Source: Rossellomorea vietnamensis
GTDB lineage: Bacteria; Bacillota; Bacilli; Bacillales; Bacillaceae_B
Direction: 5' to 3'
NCBI RefSeq assembly: GCF_001305855.1
Contig: NZ_LIXZ01000003.1
Location: 186,001-250,000, forward strand
Length of the DNA stretch: 64,000 nucleotides
Shown here: one piece after another, positions 27,002 to 34,799 of the stretch
How positions within the stretch are numbered: the stretch's first letter is position 1
How the letters are laid out: each line of letters starts with the position of its first letter
The notes under the pieces: model-generated
The model's input: only the letters and a program-made list of their open reading frames with translations
Told to the model about the DNA's origin: nothing
Database searches by the model: none
Position numbers and translations under genes: made by a program

Positions 27002-27781
27002 TTATTTTCCTTTGAAATCAGGTTTGCGTTTTTCCACAAAAGCTTTCATGCCTTCTTTCTGATCTTCAGAGGCAAAAAGCAGATAGAAGTTCTTACGCTC
27101 ATACTGCATTCCTTCATAAATCGAGGAATCGACGGCTTTATGTACAGACTCCTTGATCAAGCGAAGGGAAAGGGGAGGCTTGGCAGCCAGTTTCCTCGCA
27201 AATTTCTCTGTTTCTTCTATTAATAATTCTCTCGGGATCGTCCGGATGATGACTCCCCATTCGAGTGCTTGGGAGGCTGTAAACATGTCCCCCGACAATA
27301 GCCATTCCATGGCGCGGGATTTCCCGATCAGCTTCGTGAGCCTTTGCGTCCCGCCTGCTCCCGGCATGACCCCGAGATTCACTTCGGGAAAACCGAAGCT
27401 TGCTTCCTCCGCTGCGAATAAAAGGTCACAGCAAAGGGCAAGCTCAAATCCCCCTCCTAACGCAAACCCCTGGACCGCTCCGATGATCGGCTTCTTGATC
27501 CAGGCCAGGCGGTCCCATTCGGTAAATTGATTCAAGAGCTCCAGATCAATCGCACCGTCCTCTGCCATTTCATCGATATCGGCTCCTGCAGCGAACGCTC
27601 TCCCCCTGCCGGATAACACCATCACTTTCACATTGTCGTTCCGGTCAAATGCTTCGAAAGCATGGACCAATTCCGATACCATGTGACGATTGATGGCGTT
27701 CAGGACTTTCGGTCTGTTCAATTCGATGAAACCAAGTCCGTCCCTCTCGCTCACTACGATATATTCGTACTCTTTATTCAT
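27002..27781 (-). CDS. paaF: Enoyl-CoA hydratase, probable 2,3-dehydroadipyl-CoA hydratase
   Basis: A 259-residue crotonase. Both hydratase glutamates are present, in GGGFELALCCD and FGFPEVNLGVMPGAGGTQRL, unlike in the neighbouring paralogue at 26216. This fits PaaF, which hydrates 2,3-dehydroadipyl-CoA. It overlaps the EthD-like gene by 8 nt. The EC specificity is inferred from operon position. Confidence 0.84.
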   Translation of the reverse strand: MNKEYEYIVVSERDGLGFIELNRPKVLNAINRHMVSELVHAFEAFDRNDNVKVMVLSGRGRAFAAGADIDEMAEDGAIDLELLNQFTEWDRLAWIKKPIIGAVQGFALGGGFELALCCDLLFAAEEASFGFPEVNLGVMPGAGGTQRLTKLIGKSRAMEWLLSGDMFTASQALEWGVIIRTIPRELLIEETEKFARKLAAKPPLSLRLIKESVHKAVDSSIYEGMQYERKNFYLLFASEDQKEGMKAFVEKRKPDFKGK

Positions 27782-28082
27782 TCACTTCTTCGCCGATCAT
27801 AAGAGTGACGAGATCTGCTGCAAAGCCCATAAGGTCCTTCCCTGAAGCTTTTCCTTCATCTGATTTCATGGCTGCCTTCAGTGCTTCATGACTGTCATAG
27901 TACATTTCGCACATTAAATAATATTTGCCTTCTCCGCCCATCGGAGATCCGACGATCCTTGTAACGTCCATCTTCTTCAAGCCAGGGATCTTCGCTGTGA
28001 TCGGACCGTGGGTATTGAAGTAGTGCTCATCGAATTTCTCTTTGTTTTCAGGGTGCTTATATAACGCGATCAGTTTTACCAT
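27774..28082 (-). CDS. EthD-family protein
   Basis: A 102-residue dimeric ferredoxin-like barrel protein of the EthD family: KLIALYKHPENKEKFDEHYFNTHGPITAKIPGLKK is the recognisable start, seen here as ALYKHPENKEKFDEHY and HGPITAKIPG. Family members are small helpers or stand-alone enzymes in ring- and ether-degradation clusters; the biochemical role is usually unknown. It lies between paaD and paaF and overlaps paaF, so it belongs to the phenylacetate operon. Confidence 0.82.
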   Translation of the reverse strand: MVKLIALYKHPENKEKFDEHYFNTHGPITAKIPGLKKMDVTRIVGSPMGGEGKYYLMCEMYYDSHEALKAAMKSDEGKASGKDLMGFAADLVTLMIGEEVNE

Positions 28083-28124
28083 AATGGAATCTCTCCTTTG
28101 ATTTTCAATAGTTTACTAGATTTT

Positions 28125-28604
28125 TTACATCATTGTGGATATAGGTTTCATGGATTCGAACGGGTTTCGGCACTGTTTACAGTAGAGGATGCTTCTACAG
28201 GCGGTCGGCCCGAACAGGTTCTCCATGGAGGTATAGGGGGAATCACAGTACGGGCAGTGAATCTCCCAATCTTCTTCCCCTGTGAAATGTTCCGGAGGAG
28301 GCGCAATGCCGAATTCCTTCAGCCTCTCCCGGCCATTCCCGGTCAACCGCTCCGAGGTCCAAGGCGGGGAGTAAACAAATTTCACCTGTACAGATTGAAT
28401 TCCAAGCTGTTCCCTGCATGCTTTCTCCACATTGCCTTTAATGATATCCAGTGCAGGACAGCCTACAAAAGTGGGAAGAAGCTCGATTACAAGAGTTCCT
28501 TCCTGATGATCGACGCGATTGACCATTCCGAGATCCACAATGCTGATGGAATCGATTTCAGGATCTTTCACAGTTTGAAGAACATCTAAAACGGTTGCAG
28601 TCAT
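28125..28604 (-). CDS. paaD: Phenylacetyl-CoA epoxidase subunit PaaD
   Basis: A 159-residue MIP18-family protein thought to help assemble the metal centre of the epoxidase. The N-terminal domain has DVLQTVKDPEIDSISIVDLGMV and FVGCPALDIIKGNV; a C-terminal zinc-ribbon-like part carries CPYCDS and LYCKQC. Both halves are typical for PaaD. It follows paaC by 13 nt. Confidence 0.92.
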   Translation of the reverse strand: MTATVLDVLQTVKDPEIDSISIVDLGMVNRVDHQEGTLVIELLPTFVGCPALDIIKGNVEKACREQLGIQSVQVKFVYSPPWTSERLTGNGRERLKEFGIAPPPEHFTGEEDWEIHCPYCDSPYTSMENLFGPTACRSILYCKQCRNPFESMKPISTMM

Positions 28605-28617
28605 TTTCCTTCATCCT

Positions 28618-29436
28618 TTACCAGCTTGCTGCCGGATTTGTTTGATAGACTTCGCTTAAGGTCGCAAGTGCCGTATCCAGTTCAGGGGTGTGTTCACCTA
28701 AGCGCCCATTCCCCTTTTTCATGTTTACAATCGGCGGGAAGGATAGTTGACATGTTTGGAAGACGGGTTCAAGCGCGAGCTCCCAACGTTTTGTTAAACT
28801 TTCTTCCCCTTCGATCAAAGCCATAAGGGACATTTCTTTCCCCCTTGGCCCCAAGGTCAGGACTCCCCCGAATTCTTCCAGTACTCTTTCCATTGCCTTA
28901 TTCATACGCTCCCTTGCTTCCCCGCCTGCGTTCATTAACTGTATGAACCAGGTTTTCCAGTGAAGCAGGTGATAGTACAATTCTGTGTTGATCTTGACGG
29001 CCATCTCGGCAAGTGGTTCATAGGAAGAATTCTTTAGCGCATCGATCCGCACTTTTTTTGCCACACTATAAAAATAATGGCGCACCACAGCAAAAGCCCA
29101 ATCATAGCGTGGTTCTTCCATATAGTTACCGGGACCATTCACTTCTTCAAGGAGAATGGCATTTCTTCTTTCTGCCGCTTTCCGGCCGTGGGCGAGATGA
29201 TCCTGATCGCCTTCCCCCAACTCTTCAAGAAGCTGATAATACATGGTCGCATGCCCCATCGTATCCTGATTGATGGAAGAAAACGCGACATCTTCTTCAA
29301 TATGGGGAGCGAGCCCCAGCCATTCAGATCCCCGGTAAGCAAGGATGAAATCGTCATCGGCCAGCTGATATAAGAGGCTCAAGAGGGCATCCTTGTAATC
29401 TGCATTCGGAATGTCCTGTGGACGTTTCACGTTCAT
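28618..29436 (-). CDS. paaC: Phenylacetyl-CoA epoxidase structural subunit PaaC
   Basis: A ferritin-like partner of PaaA that lost most metal ligands in known structures. Recognisable segments: YQLADDDFILAYRGSEWLGLAPHIEEDVAF and LMNAGGEARERMNKAMERVLEEFGG (seen in parts). The start is set at the ATG at 29436 (272 aa, MNVKRPQDIP), which overlaps the paaB stop as ATGA; an in-frame upstream ATG at 29460 would extend into paaB without a better ribosome-binding site. Confidence 0.93.
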   Translation of the reverse strand: MNVKRPQDIPNADYKDALLSLLYQLADDDFILAYRGSEWLGLAPHIEEDVAFSSINQDTMGHATMYYQLLEELGEGDQDHLAHGRKAAERRNAILLEEVNGPGNYMEEPRYDWAFAVVRHYFYSVAKKVRIDALKNSSYEPLAEMAVKINTELYYHLLHWKTWFIQLMNAGGEARERMNKAMERVLEEFGGVLTLGPRGKEMSLMALIEGEESLTKRWELALEPVFQTCQLSFPPIVNMKKGNGRLGEHTPELDTALATLSEVYQTNPAASW

Positions 29437-29789
29437 TTCTTCTTCACCAACTCTCCCCATGACATGATTTCTTTCTCATCCAGCATTTCCTGTTCGTACT
29501 GTCTCCACTTCTTTTTCAAATAGCCGTAGCCCTTGGCATTGCGGTAATCTTTATTATCAAGACGGGAGACACTCTCTCTTTCTTCAGGCGTCATCATCCG
29601 TACATCCGACCGTTTCACGACCCATATATCCGCAACAGGTTCCCTTCTCATGAAATTCTCTTGAGCCATCACCATGGCAAGCTCATGGTTGGGAGCCAGC
29701 AGACTGAACTGATGCTGCATCTGCGCCCCGTCCGACCGTTTACTGAACACTTCAAATTCCTGATAAAAGTTCTGACCCTTGTCTGACAT
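29433..29789 (-). CDS. paaB: Phenylacetyl-CoA epoxidase subunit PaaB
   Basis: A 118-residue PaaB-family protein (FYQEFEVFSKRSDGAQMQHQFSLLAPN at the N-terminus, seen as EFEVFSKRSDGAQM and SLLAPNHELAMVMAQENFMRR). PaaB bridges PaaAC heterodimers into the larger complex. The core is normal; a C-terminal extension GYGYLKKKWRQYEQEML is rich in charged residues. It lies 16 nt after paaA. Confidence 0.93.
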   Translation of the reverse strand: MSDKGQNFYQEFEVFSKRSDGAQMQHQFSLLAPNHELAMVMAQENFMRREPVADIWVVKRSDVRMMTPEERESVSRLDNKDYRNAKGYGYLKKKWRQYEQEMLDEKEIMSWGELVKKK

Positions 29790-29805
29790 ATCTTCTCATT
29801 CCCTT

Positions 29806-30774
29806 CTAACTTACTCGGTCACCAGGGCTTAACGCTTCCCGGACCCATGCATTGTTATCGTAGGATAATTCCCTTAAACGGAGGCGGTCCTTCGATTTCG
29901 GCCCGTTGTTGCGAATGATTTCCTTAAAGCGGCTCCAGTCGGGCTGCTTATAGATCCATAAATCCTGCTCTTCATCAAAGTACATCGTTTCATCCGGAAG
30001 CGTCAGTCCCAATGACAGCATTCTTGGAACATATTTCGTGAAAAAGTCCTGACGAAGCTGTTCATTGGTTTTGGTGCGGATGTTGTACTTGATGGTAATA
30101 TCCTGCTTGGAAGAGCCCGTGGTCTTCGCGTCCCCCGGCCCGAAGAACATCAGAAGCGATTCCCACCAACGGTCCACCGCATCCTGTACCAATGCCTTCT
30201 GATCCGGTGTACCTTCTGCGAGAGCCATGATGATTGCCTCACCATGCTGGGCATGGAATACCTCCTCGGCACAAATTCTCTTCAGCGCCCTGGCGTACGG
30301 TCCGTAGGAAGCATGAAGCATATTCGTTTGCGTGATGATCGCCGCCCCGTCCACGAGCCAGCCGATCAATCCTGCATCTCCCCAGGTCGGTGCCTCCATA
30401 TGAAAGACGTTATGAAACTTCAAATCTCCGGAAAACAAATCTCTCATGATATGCTCTCTCGTTTTCCCATAAGGTTTCATCAAATCTTCCGCTACACGAA
30501 GCAATAGCTGTCCGTGTCCCATCTCATCCTGAACCTTTGCCATGATCCCCAGTTTTCTTCTGAGGGTAGGTGCTTTCGGGACCCACTCCTTCTCAGGGAG
30601 TGCCCCCATGATTTCACTGATGCCGTGCATGGATATCAGCTTGATCAGCGCATTCCGGTATTCATCCGGCATCCAATCATCGGCTTCTATTTTTTCGTCA
30701 TTCTCGATCTTTTTCATAAAACGAGCCATACGCTCATCTTCCGTCAATGGTTGATTTGTCAAAACGTCACTCAT
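29806..30774 (-). CDS. paaA: Phenylacetyl-CoA epoxidase catalytic subunit PaaA
   Basis: The di-iron oxygenase subunit (322 aa) that epoxidises the ring of phenylacetyl-CoA. Di-iron ligands are in KVQDEMGHGQLL (E-x-x-H) and CAEEVFHAQHGEAII. The start is the ATG at 30774 (MSDVLTNQPLTED), preceded by AAAGGAGGGG; an in-frame upstream ATG at 30804 lies inside the operator and lacks a ribosome-binding site. No paaE reductase gene is found in the cluster. Confidence 0.95.
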   Translation of the reverse strand: MSDVLTNQPLTEDERMARFMKKIENDEKIEADDWMPDEYRNALIKLISMHGISEIMGALPEKEWVPKAPTLRRKLGIMAKVQDEMGHGQLLLRVAEDLMKPYGKTREHIMRDLFSGDLKFHNVFHMEAPTWGDAGLIGWLVDGAAIITQTNMLHASYGPYARALKRICAEEVFHAQHGEAIIMALAEGTPDQKALVQDAVDRWWESLLMFFGPGDAKTTGSSKQDITIKYNIRTKTNEQLRQDFFTKYVPRMLSLGLTLPDETMYFDEEQDLWIYKQPDWSRFKEIIRNNGPKSKDRLRLRELSYDNNAWVREALSPGDRVS

Positions 30775-30792
30775 TACAGCCCCTCCTTTATC

Positions 30793-30810
30793 ACACCAAT
30801 TCAACGTTAT
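30793..30810 (+). promoter_or_regulatory. Putative PaaX operator between paaK and paaA
   Basis: ACACCAATTCAACGTTAT; the second half-site is perfect, the first reads ACA, and spacing is 11 bp. It is flanked by a larger imperfect inverted repeat (TCACACCAATT and AAATTGTGTGA, 30791-30825). No good -35/-10 pair is visible in this 73-nt gap. Confidence 0.5.
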
Positions 30811-30847
30811 GGTGAAATTGTGTGATAGGTACTTTTCTCAAAAAAAT

Positions 30848-32173
30848 TTATTGAAGCATGGCTTCCCCTCTAAGATCGACTATCCGGATGGCTTTTCCTT
30901 CTGAGCGGGGTATTTCCCTAGGTGCTCTCACTTTGATATCCATGGAAACATAGCAACGATCTTTCATCAGGCTCTTCACTTTTCTTTCCAGTTCATTCAG
31001 GCGGTCATGATGTAAGTCGTTTGACACCCCATTAAAACATTCTTCCGTAACCTCCACCTGCAGCTCCACCAAATCCAATGCCCCTTTTTTCTTTAAGTGG
31101 ACTTGATAATGTGGTGCAAGCTCATTTATCTGAAGCAGAAAATGCTCCATTTCGGATGGGAACACGTTCACCCCCCTGATGATGAGCATGTCATCGACTC
31201 TTCCTTTCACCCTGGACATCTTCACCGTTGTTCGTCCACATGAGCATGTTCCGTACTGAATCGAAGCAATATCGCCGGTCCTGTACCGGATGATCGGAAA
31301 GGCTTCCTTCGTTAAGCTCGTAAACACAAGCTCCCCGACTTCCCCTTCCGGAAGGGTCTCAAACGTATCAGGGTTAATGACTTCAACGAGGAAATGATCC
31401 TCTGCAATATGGAGGCCGTCCCGTGCTTCATGACATTCCATGGCAACCCCGGGTCCGATGACTTCACTTAAACCGTAGATGTCGCATGCTTTAATATCCA
31501 TCTTCCGCTCCAGTGTCTTTCTCATTGAATCCGACCATGGCTCGGCTCCGAAGATTCCGTACTTCACAGAAAGGGAAGCCGGATCCTTTCCCTGCGCCTC
31601 CATTGATTCGGCTAAATTGAGAACGTAAGAAGGCGTACCGCATATGATGGACGGCTTGAAGTCTTCCAATAATGTGATCTGCCTGGACATGTTCCCTCCT
31701 GACACCGGAACCGTGATCATCCCGAGCTTCTCACTTCCATAATGAAGGCCAAGTCCACCGGTAAATAAACCATATCCATATGCGTTATGCAGGACATCCC
31801 CCGGTTTCCCGCCTGCCATGGCGATCGCCCGCGCAACGATTCCGCCCCACATCTCAATATCATTCTGGGTATAGCCTACGACTGTGGGCTTTCCACTCGT
31901 ACCGCTTGAAGCATGAACCCTTACCATTTCCTCACGCTCTACGGCAAACAGTCCGAATGGATAATGATCACGAAGGTCTTTCTTAATTGTAAGCGGTAAC
32001 ATTTTTAAGTCTGACAAAGAATTTATATCTTCCGGCTTGATGCCCCTTCTCTCAAACTGCTCCCGGTAAAAGGGAACTTTCTCATAAACGACTGAAGCAA
32101 CATGTTGCAGTCTCTCTAGTTGAAGGCGCTCCATTTGCGATCGACCGGCAGTTTCAATCTCATGCAAAATCAA
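30848..32173 (-). CDS. paaK: Phenylacetate-CoA ligase
   Basis: A 441-residue AMP-forming ligase that activates phenylacetate to phenylacetyl-CoA. The P-loop-like segment is VHASSGTSGKPTVVGYT (about residue 90-105), followed by YGLSEVIGPGVAMEC, the core YRTGDIASI and hinge region RVKGRVDDMLIIRGVNVFPSE typical of the PaaK family. Start is TTG, preceded by GGGAGG. It is the first gene of the paa block, with its own promoter and operator, and ends 73 nt before paaA. Confidence 0.95.
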   Translation of the reverse strand: MILHEIETAGRSQMERLQLERLQHVASVVYEKVPFYREQFERRGIKPEDINSLSDLKMLPLTIKKDLRDHYPFGLFAVEREEMVRVHASSGTSGKPTVVGYTQNDIEMWGGIVARAIAMAGGKPGDVLHNAYGYGLFTGGLGLHYGSEKLGMITVPVSGGNMSRQITLLEDFKPSIICGTPSYVLNLAESMEAQGKDPASLSVKYGIFGAEPWSDSMRKTLERKMDIKACDIYGLSEVIGPGVAMECHEARDGLHIAEDHFLVEVINPDTFETLPEGEVGELVFTSLTKEAFPIIRYRTGDIASIQYGTCSCGRTTVKMSRVKGRVDDMLIIRGVNVFPSEMEHFLLQINELAPHYQVHLKKKGALDLVELQVEVTEECFNGVSNDLHHDRLNELERKVKSLMKDRCYVSMDIKVRAPREIPRSEGKAIRIVDLRGEAMLQ

Positions 32174-32212
32174 TGTATCGGCCTCCCTGTCATGATATAA
32201 AAATATATTTAT

Positions 32213-32230
32213 ATAACGTTATTAATTCGT
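32213..32230 (-). promoter_or_regulatory. Putative PaaX operator, paaK leader
   Basis: On the minus strand ACGAATTAATAACGTTAT; half-sites 11 bp apart. It lies roughly +27 to +44 relative to the predicted paaK start, where a bound repressor could block transcription. Confidence 0.65.
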
Positions 32231-32263
32231 TTATAAAAATATGTGTTATATGTAACTACTCAA

Positions 32264-32292
32264 AAGATAACGTGTTTGCTGGGAGTTGTCAA
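32264..32292 (-). promoter_or_regulatory. SigA-type promoter of paaK
   Basis: On the minus strand a perfect TTGACA (32287-32292), 17-nt spacer, and TATCTT (32264-32269). Predicted transcription start about 32257. Confidence 0.75.
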
Positions 32293-32294
32293 TA

Positions 32295-32309
32295 TATTTT
32301 CAGAAAATT
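32295..32309 (+). promoter_or_regulatory. Strong CodY-like box upstream of the paaK -35
   Basis: TATTTTCAGAAAATT matches AATTTTCWGAAAATT with one mismatch and begins 3 nt upstream of the -35. CodY would link phenylacetate use to branched-chain amino acid and GTP levels. Confidence 0.65.
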
Positions 32310-32440
32310 TAATAATTACTCGAGGGCGGGGTTGGTGTGGTAAATATTTGGGGGCGATCGCCGATATATTTGGAATATCGCCGATAAAATAAAAATTTGG
32401 TTTTTATCCACCTCGAAACTTCAGGATGCTCAGGTGAAAA

Positions 32441-32477
32441 TAAAAAAAGCCTGCCTCGAATTCCTCCAAAGCAGGCT
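32441..32477 (-). terminator. Terminator after the MFS transporter
   Basis: AGCCTGC (32448-32454) pairs with GCAGGCT (32471-32477), followed on the minus strand by TTTTTTT. Confidence 0.85.
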
Positions 32478-32486
32478 CTTCACGTA

Positions 32487-34085
32487 TTATTCAGTAGCCG
32501 GTTTAAGGATTGTCTCTTCCTTTTCAGCTTCTTCCTGTAATTCTTTATCTCGCTTAATCTTCCCGTTTCCAACCGACAGGGCCACTCCCACGCCGATGGC
32601 AATGAAAATCAGGCCGGTCAGGAAGACGGTTGTAAACGCATCTGACCATGCGGTTTCGATCGAAGCGATCACGATGCTGCCGATTTCTTTCGGAACTTCC
32701 AGTAATCCCGGGGTTACCAGAAGTCCGAATAGTGCATCTGTCTTTTCACTTAACCCGCTTAGGATCTGACCGGCAGCAGGATTATCCTGCTGTGCCGCTA
32801 CATCTTTCATATTATCTTGAAGAGATTGATTCATCACAGCGTTTAATACGGTGATCCCGATCGTCCCACCGATGGAACGGAAGAACGTTGCGGAAGATGT
32901 GACAGCCCCCAGTCTCGATTTAGGGAATTCATTCTGAACTGCGATCATCAGAGTCGGCATGACCAGACCCATTCCGAATCCCATGACGATCATATACATA
33001 TACGCCGTATACTCCTTTGAAGCGGGACCCATCGTACTCATCAGGAAGAATCCTACCACGGTGATCAGCATACCAGCCGTCAACACTGTACGGTATCGTA
33101 ACCTTAATAATAACCTTCCTCCGATGATACTTGCCGTGATCAGGGCGATCATCATCGGTGTCATGGTTGATCCTGCTTGTGTCGGTGTCACCCCAAGGAT
33201 ACCCTGCATGAACATCGGAACGAACATGATCGCTCCGAACATTCCTAATCCGAGGAGAAATCCAAGGGCATTTGTGGTGGCGAATACCCGGTTTTTAAAC
33301 AGGGTCAAATCAAGGATCGGTTCCTTCGCTTTGTTTTCAATAAATCCAAACACAAGAAGTAAAACGATTGACCCGCCAAAGAGCATGAAGCTCGTTCCCG
33401 AGAGCCATTCGAACTTATCCCCACCGAAATTCAGTCCCAGCAAAAGGAGGACCAGTGCCGGGATCAGGGTGATGATTCCAAGATAATCTATGCTTACCTT
33501 ATCCGTCGGACGCCCGACATTCTCATATTTCAATCCGATGAATAATAGAAGAGCTGATAATAAGCCGAATGGTACGTTAATTAAGAAAATCCAGTGCCAG
33601 CTGATCGTATCGACGATGAACCCGCCAATGAACGGTCCGATAACAGAGCTCAATCCGAATAAAGCCCCGAACACACCCTGCCACTTTGCACGCTGCTCAG
33701 CGGTGAAGATATCGCCGATGATGGTTTGGGATAAAGGCATGATCATACCTCCGCCGATCCCCTGAAGGCCGCGGTAAAGAACGAGCTGCTCCATGGAAGA
33801 GGCCGTGGCACACAGACCTGAACCGATAATAAAGATGATGACACCGATTAAATATAATAATCGTCTGCCATATAAATCCGATAGTTTCCCGACGATCGGT
33901 GTAACGGTTGTAGAAGTAATCAAATAAGCCGTGGTTACCCACGCAAAAATGGAAAAACCGTTCAATTCTGCGATGATTGTCGGCATCGCGGTCCCAACTA
34001 CCGTTTGTTCAAGGGCACTAAAGAACATCCCGATGATCAGACCGGTCAGAACTAAACGTTTATTTATTCCTGGTTGTACTGACAT
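32487..34085 (-). CDS. MFS drug/H+ antiporter, DHA2 (14-TM) family
   Basis: A 532-residue transporter with about 14 hydrophobic segments. Family motifs: LEQTVVGTAMPTI in TM1 (motif D1), GKLSDLYGRRLLYLIG between TM2 and TM3 (motif A), and LYRGLQGIGGGMIMPLSQ (motif B with the proton-coupling Arg). EmrB/QacA relatives export lipophilic cations or antibiotics. It lies 12 nt after a MarR-type regulator gene and is presumably controlled by it. Confidence 0.9.
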   Translation of the reverse strand: MSVQPGINKRLVLTGLIIGMFFSALEQTVVGTAMPTIIAELNGFSIFAWVTTAYLITSTTVTPIVGKLSDLYGRRLLYLIGVIIFIIGSGLCATASSMEQLVLYRGLQGIGGGMIMPLSQTIIGDIFTAEQRAKWQGVFGALFGLSSVIGPFIGGFIVDTISWHWIFLINVPFGLLSALLLFIGLKYENVGRPTDKVSIDYLGIITLIPALVLLLLGLNFGGDKFEWLSGTSFMLFGGSIVLLLVFGFIENKAKEPILDLTLFKNRVFATTNALGFLLGLGMFGAIMFVPMFMQGILGVTPTQAGSTMTPMMIALITASIIGGRLLLRLRYRTVLTAGMLITVVGFFLMSTMGPASKEYTAYMYMIVMGFGMGLVMPTLMIAVQNEFPKSRLGAVTSSATFFRSIGGTIGITVLNAVMNQSLQDNMKDVAAQQDNPAAGQILSGLSEKTDALFGLLVTPGLLEVPKEIGSIVIASIETAWSDAFTTVFLTGLIFIAIGVGVALSVGNGKIKRDKELQEEAEKEETILKPATE

Positions 34086-34097
34086 ATGTTTCTCTCC

Positions 34098-34553
34098 TTA
34101 TTCTTCTGTATTGTTCTCAACGGCTGCAGCGAGCTTTTCGTAAATCGTTACAAGCTGATCAATATCGGTCTCATCCAGATAGGCAAGGTAACGTGAGAAG
34201 ATTTCTCTCCTCTTCATTTTCGCCTTTCCGAAAACCTCCCGACCGAATGAAGTAAGTTCCAGCTTTACAATCCGGCGATCCCTCTCATCTCTCTGCCTCG
34301 CGACCAAATCGTTCTTAAGCAGTCGATCGATCATAACTGTAATCGCGCTGGGCTTAACATCCAGCTTCTCAGCCAGTTCCGTCGATTTCATATCTTCCGA
34401 AGTCGACAAGAGATACAGGATGAAAAACTGAGGACCCGTTAAATTCATATCTTTCAATGCGACCGCCATTTCCTGCTGAATATGGCGATTTGTTACGTGA
34501 AAGGCTGTAAACAAACGATCTATATAAGAGTGTTGGATTTGTTCTATATCCAA
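34098..34553 (-). CDS. MarR-family transcriptional regulator
   Basis: A 151-residue winged-helix regulator: LTGPQFFILYLLSTSEDMKSTELAEKLDVKPSAITVMIDRLLKNDLVARQRDERDRRIVKLELT contains the wHTH and wing (seen as STELAEKLDVKPSAITVMI and DERDRRIVKLELT, about residues 50-105). It heads a two-gene operon with the MFS exporter. A perfect palindrome 28 nt upstream is the likely operator. Confidence 0.92.
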   Translation of the reverse strand: MDIEQIQHSYIDRLFTAFHVTNRHIQQEMAVALKDMNLTGPQFFILYLLSTSEDMKSTELAEKLDVKPSAITVMIDRLLKNDLVARQRDERDRRIVKLELTSFGREVFGKAKMKRREIFSRYLAYLDETDIDQLVTIYEKLAAAVENNTEE

Positions 34554-34580
34554 TTTCCTCCTCCATTTCTATTCATTCAT

Positions 34581-34607
34581 TTAATATTTAACCTGTTTAA
34601 ATATTAA
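34581..34607. promoter_or_regulatory. Palindromic operator of the MarR-MFS operon
   Basis: TTAATATTTAA (34581-34591) and TTAAATATTAA (34597-34607) are perfect 11-nt arms around a 5-nt centre. Such AT-rich palindromes are typical MarR targets. Confidence 0.7.
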
Positions 34608-34799
34608 TCACCTAATGTAAAAATGTCAACAGATTTTTCTCCCCTTTTTTCGGCAGCAAAAATGTCAGAAAACATGCATTATAAAAACTTTTATACGTAA
34701 ATGCTTTCATAAGGATTTATCATTTACATAGGGTTATACACTCTTTATAATCGGGTTGATTGTTTTTCAAACTACCGTTACTCAAAAGGAGCGTGCTCC

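Noticed and set aside
30774-30804. paaA starting at the upstream in-frame ATG (30804)
   Set aside because: It would place ten codons in the operator region and lacks a ribosome-binding site, while the ATG at 30774 has AAAGGAGG.
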